From: GCA-2746795 sp964643965
GTDB lineage: Bacteria > Chloroflexota > Anaerolineae > Promineifilales > Promineifilaceae
Length of the DNA stretch: 10,433 nucleotides
Reading direction: 5' to 3'
NCBI GenBank assembly: GCA_964643965.1
Contig: CAZXVH010000148.1
Span: 1-10,433, forward strand
The notes beneath the pieces were generated by a model. It was given only the letters and a program-made list of their open reading frames with translations. It searched no databases and was not told the DNA's origin. The position numbers and the translations under genes were made by a program. Numbering within the stretch: position 1 is the stretch's first letter; each line of letters begins with the position of its first letter. Positions 6,139 through 10,433 of this stretch are shown one piece after another.

Positions 6139-9100
6139 ATGAGCAGCGATTTTATTTTTCGGGGTTCCCTCAGCCAGGTCGATCCGGAGCTAGACGCCCT
6201 GTTAACACGAGAAGATCAACGGCAGGAGAGCAGTATCATCCTCATTGCCTCAGAAAGCGAAGCGCCCCAGGCAGTGCGCGAAGCCATGTCCAGCGCCTTC
6301 GCCAATATCTACGCCGAAGGTTACCCGTCTGAGGCCAGCCGCCAGCAAAGCGAAGCCGCTATCTTAGATATGGACGCGCAACTGGCCCATTACCGGCGCA
6401 TGAGCGATCCACGCTATTACAAAGGGGTGGAATACGCCGATGTGTTGGAAGCGCTCACCCGCCGCCGCGCCGCCGAACTGTTTGCGACCAACGGCCTCAG
6501 CGCCAACCAGCTGTATGTCAATGTACAGCCGCTCAGCGGCGCGCCGGCCAATTCCGCCGTTTACACCGCCCTCTTGCAGCCAGGCGACGCCATCATGGGC
6601 CTCAATCTCAACGACGGCGGCCACCTCTCTCACGGTTCCCACGTCAATCGTTCCGGCCAAATCTACCGCAGCGTACCCTATTTTGTGGATCCTGAAAGTG
6701 AACAGCTGGATTACGACGCCATCGAAGCGCAAGCCATCGCCGAAAAACCGCAGATCATCGTGGCCGGCTATTCCGCTTTTTCGCAACTCATCGACTGGGC
6801 GCGTTTCCGCCAGATAGCGGATCAATGCGGCGCTTACCTGCTGGCCGACATCTCCCACATCTCCGGGCTGGTAGCGGCCGGGGTGCATCCCAGCCCGGTG
6901 GGTATCGCCGATGTGATTATGACCACCACCCACAAAAGCTTGTGCGGGCCGCGGGGGGCTATGTTGCTCACCCACAAACGGGAGTTGGCCCGCAAACTCG
7001 ACCGCGCCGTCTTCCCCGGCGAGCAAGGCGGCCCCCATCTCAACACGATGGCGGCGCTGGCGGTGGCGCTCAAGCTGGCAAACACAGACGCCTTCCGCGT
7101 CCTCCAGCAACGCATCGTGCAAAACGCGCAGCGCCTGGGCCAAAACCTGGAAAAGGCCGGGGTGCGCACCGTCGGCGGCCCCATTGAAAATCATACCATC
7201 CTGGTGGATACCAAATCGGTCAACCACAAGGGGGTGGCGTTATCGGGCGATATGGCTGCCCGCATTTTGGATGTGGCCGGCATCGTGGTGAACCGCAATA
7301 CCATTCCCGGCGACAAGGGGGCGCTGAATCCCACCGGGCTGCGCCTGGGCACGGTGTGGATCAGCCAATTGGGGTTTGGGGATGATGAGGTGGATTTGCT
7401 GACGGATGCCATGGCCGGCGTGTTGAAAGCGTGCCAGCCGTTCATGTATATGGGGATGGGCGGAAAAACGCAGTTTCGCGCCAAAGTGGATCCCATCGCC
7501 TTGAACAGCGCCCGGGATGTGGTGCGCCAACTGCGGCCAGGCAAAGCAGCGGCGGCCAGCCGGGTGGTGGAAATTCGGGGCGAAGCGGCGGCGGCGCTGC
7601 TGAATTATGCTTTGACCAGTGATGTATTGGCCCTGGCGGAAGACGCGACGCAGGCCACTCACCTGTTTGGGCCGGATATTGATCTGGACGCCACGTTGTA
7701 TCGGGTGGGCGCCGACCGGTTCCACCTTTTGTTTGCTAACAAGGAAGACGCCCGGAAAACGGCCGTTTGGCTTTCTGATCTCTCGGATGGGTATGTGCTC
7801 TTCTCAGATGTGTATGCCAAGCTGCCTGGCCCGGTGGTCGTCAAGCTGGTGGCGCCGGATGGCTTGTTGGAAAAAGGGGCTGAGGCCGTCATGGGCGGCG
7901 TCTTGGAGCTGTCACAGGCGTTCAACAAAGAGACAGACCCCGAAACGTTTGCCGACAGTAAGCCGTTCTTCATCGGCTGCGAAAAACGAACGGACGGCGA
8001 GCCGCTGCCCCCCTTTAGCTGGCAAGAGCCGGCCGATCCGCCTATGCAGCGCACCAATTTATATGAGACCCACGTGGCTATGGGCGGGCGCATGATTCCG
8101 TTTGGCGGCTATGAGATGCCGGTGTGGTACAGTTCGGTCACAGAAGAACATGAGGCGGTGCGCCGCGCTGCCGGTATCTTTGACGCCACCCACATGGGCG
8201 TCTTTGACGCCTCTGGGCCACAAGTGGTTGAGTTCCTCAATACCGTGACCACGAACGATGTCAATACGCTGGCCATAGGCCAATCTCATTACACCTATTT
8301 CCTCTTCCCCGATGGCAGCATCGTGGACGATCTCATGGTTTACCGCCTGAGCGCCGGGCGGTTTCTGCTGGTGGTGAATGCTTCCAACAATGACAAGGAT
8401 TGGGCCTGGTTAAATGCGGTGAATGAAGGGCGGGCGCTGATTGATGAGAAACGGCCGTTTGCCCGCATCCAGCATCCCGTCACCCTCAGAGACCTGCGGG
8501 ATCCGGCGCATGGGCGTGATTGTCGGGTGGATGTGCCCCTGCAAGGCCCCAAATCGCTCGACATCCTACTGTCATTATGCCAGGATGACGCTTTTGCTGC
8601 CCGGCTTAAAAAGCTGCGCTGGGCCGGCGTCACCCAGGGTCAGTTGGGTGAATTCGACGTGATCATCTCGCGCACCGGCTATACTGGCGAACGCACCGCC
8701 TTTGAGATTTTTGTGCATCCCGAGCAGTCGCCGGCGTTGTGGCAGGCGTTGATGGCGGCCGGGGAACCGGTTGGCCTGAAGCCTTGTGGCCTGGCGGCGC
8801 GGGACAGTACGCGCACAGAAGCGGGCCTGCCGCTCTACGGTCATGAACTGGCCGGCGATCTCAACTTGAATCCGGCCGACGCCGGTTTTGGCAGCTATGC
8901 CAAATTGTGGAAACCGTTCTTTGTGGGGCGCGACGCTTTCATCGCCTATGAACAAAGCCGCAGCCGCCAGGTCGTGCGCTTCCGCATGGACGAGAAAGGG
9001 GTGCGCCGCCCGGAAAACGGCGATCCGGTGCTGGATTGGCGGGGCAAGGTGGTGGGCACGGTGACCAGCTGCGCCATCGATCAGGAAGGATACCTGCTGG

Positions 9101-9273
9101 GCCAGGCAGTGCTGCCCCTGGATATGGGCCAAAAGGACAGTAAAATTTTCATCTATCAACTGGGCGGCGGCGCTCGAGAACTGCGGGTTCCCTCATCCAT
9201 TAAAACGGGCGCACGGATGCCCATCCCGGACGTCGCTACGGTGTTGACCCGTTTTCCGCAGAGGAAGCGGTGA
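6139..9273 (+). CDS. glyA-gcvT: fused serine hydroxymethyltransferase / glycine-cleavage T protein
   Basis: One uninterrupted 1044-residue reading frame joins two folate enzymes. Residues about 12-465 are GlyA, a PLP enzyme interconverting serine plus THF and glycine plus 5,10-methylene-THF. Visible key residues: S38, E60 of AEGYP, Y94, H162, D237 and H240 of DISH, PLP lysine K266 in TTTHK, and R402 in GLRLGT. Compared with E. coli GlyA it carries about 26 extra residues between AEGYP and RYY. Residues 636-1035 are GcvT (aminomethyltransferase): VDDLMVY with D730/D731, RTGYTGE at 845-851, ARDSTRTEAGLPLYGHEL at 887-904, and FFVGRDAF at 927-934. The 470-635 segment resembles a decayed T-protein start followed by a proline-rich linker. 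ATG 6139 is chosen because AAGGAG lies 6 nt upstream; an in-frame ATG at 6097 lacks this. GcvH and GcvP are not in the window. Confidence 0.96.
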   Translation: MSSDFIFRGSLSQVDPELDALLTREDQRQESSIILIASESEAPQAVREAMSSAFANIYAEGYPSEASRQQSEAAILDMDAQLAHYRRMSDPRYYKGVEYADVLEALTRRRAAELFATNGLSANQLYVNVQPLSGAPANSAVYTALLQPGDAIMGLNLNDGGHLSHGSHVNRSGQIYRSVPYFVDPESEQLDYDAIEAQAIAEKPQIIVAGYSAFSQLIDWARFRQIADQCGAYLLADISHISGLVAAGVHPSPVGIADVIMTTTHKSLCGPRGAMLLTHKRELARKLDRAVFPGEQGGPHLNTMAALAVALKLANTDAFRVLQQRIVQNAQRLGQNLEKAGVRTVGGPIENHTILVDTKSVNHKGVALSGDMAARILDVAGIVVNRNTIPGDKGALNPTGLRLGTVWISQLGFGDDEVDLLTDAMAGVLKACQPFMYMGMGGKTQFRAKVDPIALNSARDVVRQLRPGKAAAASRVVEIRGEAAAALLNYALTSDVLALAEDATQATHLFGPDIDLDATLYRVGADRFHLLFANKEDARKTAVWLSDLSDGYVLFSDVYAKLPGPVVVKLVAPDGLLEKGAEAVMGGVLELSQAFNKETDPETFADSKPFFIGCEKRTDGEPLPPFSWQEPADPPMQRTNLYETHVAMGGRMIPFGGYEMPVWYSSVTEEHEAVRRAAGIFDATHMGVFDASGPQVVEFLNTVTTNDVNTLAIGQSHYTYFLFPDGSIVDDLMVYRLSAGRFLLVVNASNNDKDWAWLNAVNEGRALIDEKRPFARIQHPVTLRDLRDPAHGRDCRVDVPLQGPKSLDILLSLCQDDAFAARLKKLRWAGVTQGQLGEFDVIISRTGYTGERTAFEIFVHPEQSPALWQALMAAGEPVGLKPCGLAARDSTRTEAGLPLYGHELAGDLNLNPADAGFGSYAKLWKPFFVGRDAFIAYEQSRSRQVVRFRMDEKGVRRPENGDPVLDWRGKVVGTVTSCAIDQEGYLLGQAVLPLDMGQKDSKIFIYQLGGGARELRVPSSIKTGARMPIPDVATVLTRFPQRKR

Positions 9274-9328
9274 TAGAGTTGCAGGATAGGTGCGCGGCGT
9301 TTTTGTTGATGTACTGTTATTGCTAAAC

Positions 9329-9374
9329 GAGGACTGAGCTTGTCGAAGTCCGGACTTCGACAAGCTCAGTCCTC
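9329..9374. repeat. perfect 46 bp palindrome downstream of glyA-gcvT
   Basis: Two 23-nt arms meet with no spacer at 9351/9352. The left arm begins GAGGACTGAGCTTGTCGAAG and the right arm is its exact reverse complement. It begins 55 bp after the glyA-gcvT stop. As RNA it would form a very strong hairpin but has no U-run after it, so it may act as a barrier or mRNA end stabiliser more than a standard terminator. The core CTGAGCTTGTCGAAG is familiar from intergenic repeats in many bacteria, so this may be a transferred REP-like element. Confidence 0.95.
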
Positions 9375-9408
9375 TTCTCCATCAACCAAAGTTGCACGCA
9401 CCCTTGTA

Positions 9409-9461
9409 GGGTGGCAAGGTGACTGGTCCTTTGCTACTCTGCCACCCGCCACTTGCCACTT
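9409..9461. repeat. heptamer repeat with flanking inverted repeats
   Basis: Three phased heptamers, gccaccc, gccactt and gccactt, fill 9441-9461. They pair back with upstream sequence in two competing ways: GGGTGGC (9409-9415) with GCCACCC (9441-9447), and GTGGCAAG (9411-9418) with CTTGCCAC (9452-9459). The rest of the 273 bp spacer between glyA-gcvT and the phosphoribosyltransferase holds the large palindrome and no convincing gene. Confidence 0.7.
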
Positions 9462-9546
9462 TGTCTGTGAAAGGGTAGGATTGCGGGCAAAGGCGTACAA
9501 ACTGTATGCCTTATTTTCTTATTAGTGGAAGATTGAGGAGCAATTG

Positions 9547-10050
9547 ATGCGTCGCGAAGTATTAACCTGGTCTGATGTTGACAAATTGATTGATTACCTG
9601 GTTCCCCAGATTCACGGCCGTTATGATTCGATGGTCATTGTTACCAGGGGGGGTATTATCCCCGGTGGTATGCTGGCGGAAGCCTTGAATATTACCTATA
9701 TCTTAACGGCGTCTGTCCGTTTTCCGGCTGACTTCCCTGGCCTACAAGACCAGATGCAGAGCAAATATGCCATCCCTGAGTTCATCCAGTTCCCGGACAG
9801 CGAAATGATAGAGGGACGGCGCATTTTGGTAGTGGATGATGTGTGGACAAAAGGGCGTAATATCGTCACCGTGGCTAACCGCATTGATGCGGCCGGCGGC
9901 GCCCCCGATACCTGTGTGCTGCACTACAAACCGACCACCTCGCTCTATCCCGGCCTGACGCCTACTTACTATTCGGCCGTCACCGATGCTTACGTGATTT
10001 ATCCCTGGGAAATCGACCGGGGGCCGGAAGTGTTGGGTATGTGGAATTGA
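9547..10050 (+). CDS. type I phosphoribosyltransferase, purine-salvage-like
   Basis: The 167-residue product is a small PRTase-fold protein that should use phosphoribosyl pyrophosphate. The PRPP-binding loop ILVVDDVWTKGR is at 93-104, with the acidic pair D97-D98. The N-terminal VTRGGIIPGGMLAEAL block at 32-47 and the late YVIYPWE at 149-155 resemble xanthine-guanine/hypoxanthine phosphoribosyltransferases and their relatives. The loop reads WTKGR where TGxT is more usual, and the base specificity cannot be read from sequence alone. The ATG at 9547 is chosen over an adjacent in-frame TTG at 9544 because GAGGAG (9535-9540) lies 6 nt before the ATG. It stands alone between repeats and the SRP RNA gene. 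Confidence 0.9.
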   Translation: MRREVLTWSDVDKLIDYLVPQIHGRYDSMVIVTRGGIIPGGMLAEALNITYILTASVRFPADFPGLQDQMQSKYAIPEFIQFPDSEMIEGRRILVVDDVWTKGRNIVTVANRIDAAGGAPDTCVLHYKPTTSLYPGLTPTYYSAVTDAYVIYPWEIDRGPEVLGMWN

Positions 10051-10090
10051 ACAGTTTTCAGTGAACAGTGGACAGTGGACAGTTTTCAGT
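10049..10090. repeat. six phased heptamers of form NNNCAGT
   Basis: Six consecutive 7-mers read gaacagt, tttcagt, gaacagt, ggacagt, ggacagt and tttcagt. The first overlaps the TGA stop codon of the phosphoribosyltransferase gene, so the array begins inside the gene's last codon. It resembles in style the short tandemly repeated heptamers described in cyanobacteria. No function is evident. Confidence 0.9.
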
Positions 10091-10158
10091 GAAGGGATAA
10101 TTGTTTAGACAGCGGTTCTAAGGTTGGTATTTCTGTTGCCGACGATGGCTGTCGTTTG

Positions 10159-10186
10159 TTGACAAGAATTTGACTTTTGTTAGGAT
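10159..10186 (+). promoter_or_regulatory. promoter of the SRP RNA gene
   Basis: TTGACA (10159-10164) and TAGGAT (10181-10186) are separated by 16 nt, a good match to a primary-sigma promoter. The expected start near 10193 is about 12 nt before the terminal helix of the SRP RNA, which would imply 5' trimming. The stretch 10091-10158 holds nothing else recognisable. Confidence 0.7.
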
Positions 10187-10204
10187 CGGGTCAAAATCAA
10201 ATAA

Positions 10205-10346
10205 GATACGCTCGGAAGACCGGTGATGACTGGGTCCCTGGCGGCGAAAGCCGTCGAATCGTGTCAGGGCCGGAAGGCAGCAGCACTAAGGCGTTTCTTT
10301 CGGGCGCCCAGGATCACCTGGTGGTCACCGGTTTTACGGGCGTATC
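10205..10346 (+). ncRNA. ffs: signal recognition particle RNA (small bacterial type)
   Basis: RNA scaffold of the signal recognition particle; with Ffh it targets nascent membrane and secreted proteins. The conserved domain IV hairpin is at 10261-10286, with GTGTCAGGGCC, a GGAA tetraloop (10272-10275) and GGCAGCAGCAC carrying the asymmetric and symmetric loops that bind Ffh. The ends pair strongly: 10205-10214 with 10337-10346 (ten pairs, one G-U) and 10219-10226 with 10325-10332 (eight pairs). The 4-nt gap between them can pair at three positions, giving almost 22 continuous pairs. The exact mature ends are inferred from the helix. No clear terminator follows, and 10347-10433 shows no gene start before the window ends. 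Confidence 0.93.
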
Positions 10347-10433
10347 GAGAATAAAAATTAGAAACTGAAGATGAGAGATTAGCTTTAGTTTTCCCTAATT
10401 GGATTACAAAATAAGAGTGTAAAGTAGGTGATT

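Larger units (their letters stand above)
1241..8459. repeat. ten dispersed copies of the palindrome AACGGCCGTT
   Basis: Exact copies begin at 1241, 1784, 2907, 3070, 3183, 3662, 5697, 5985, 7758 and 8450. Eight lie in genes on both strands and two are intergenic (1784 just after the fabI stop; 5985 before the kinase). Several extend to AAACGGCCGTTT. Copies with one mismatch occur at 275, 655, 2277 and 9613. In genes it is read as TAV (1241, 3070, 3662, 7758), NGR (2907, 3183) or KRP (5697, 8450), so all three codon phases are used. The core CGGCCG is itself a six-base palindrome of the kind recognised by restriction and modification enzymes. Confidence 0.93.

Noticed and set aside
6364..7227. 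Minus-strand reading frame of 287 residues
   Set aside because: It is the antisense shadow of the GlyA module in GC-rich DNA and shows no recognisable motif.
8044..9273. Independent internal start for a separate GcvT protein at the ATG at 8044
   Set aside because: The position fits the T-protein N-terminus, but no Shine-Dalgarno is at a usable distance and the frame is continuous with GlyA. It may be the ancestral start.
9340..9525. Small plus-strand reading frame of 61 residues
   Set aside because: It starts inside the 46 bp palindrome, crosses the heptamer repeat and has no ribosome-binding site.
10177..10368. Small plus-strand reading frame of 63 residues
   Set aside because: It covers the SRP RNA gene, whose conserved domain IV explains the sequence.

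Overview
The window looks like a piece of a bacterial chromosome, most plausibly from a Chloroflexota (Anaerolineae-like) organism. That placement is an inference from general protein style, the GlyA-GcvT fusion and the abundance of short intergenic repeats. No rRNA or other decisive marker gene is present. Every substantial gene looks intact, and there is no transposase, integrase or phage gene.

Layout, left to right. Positions 1-194 hold a 47-48 bp tandem repeat array that runs into the 3' end of metK (S-adenosylmethionine synthetase, minus strand, 170-1399). The metK leader carries a full transcriptional control unit: a TTGACA/TATACT promoter, a SAM-I (S-box) riboswitch, a strong terminator and two further hairpins before the ribosome-binding site. 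Upstream of it on the same strand lie fabI (enoyl-ACP reductase, 1795-2586), a 3-methyladenine DNA glycosylase (2656-3294) and a large soluble GAF-GAF-GAF-PAS histidine kinase (3278-5959). The kinase and glycosylase genes overlap by 17 bp.

Across a 179 bp divergent intergenic region, the plus strand carries an unusual single gene (6139-9273). It fuses serine hydroxymethyltransferase (GlyA) to the glycine-cleavage T protein (GcvT). The roughly 170-residue segment between the two enzymes itself resembles a decayed N-terminal part of a T protein. Next come a spacer with a perfect 46 bp palindrome and a heptamer repeat, a small type I phosphoribosyltransferase gene (9547-10050), a second heptamer repeat starting in its stop codon, and a bacterial SRP RNA gene (about 10205-10346) with its own promoter.

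Metabolic theme. MetK makes SAM under SAM feedback. The GlyA-GcvT protein makes 5,10-methylene-THF from serine and from glycine, feeding the one-carbon pool that supplies methionine and purines. The phosphoribosyltransferase may act in purine salvage. These links are inferred from family roles; the genes are not in one operon.

A second layer runs through the window. The palindrome AACGGCCGTT occurs ten times exactly, in genes on both strands, in all three codon phases and in intergenic DNA, which makes it a candidate highly iterated palindrome like HIP1 of cyanobacteria. Phased short tandem repeats (7-mers and possibly 8-mers) and a hairpin repeat placed just after stop codons add to a repeat-rich genome style.
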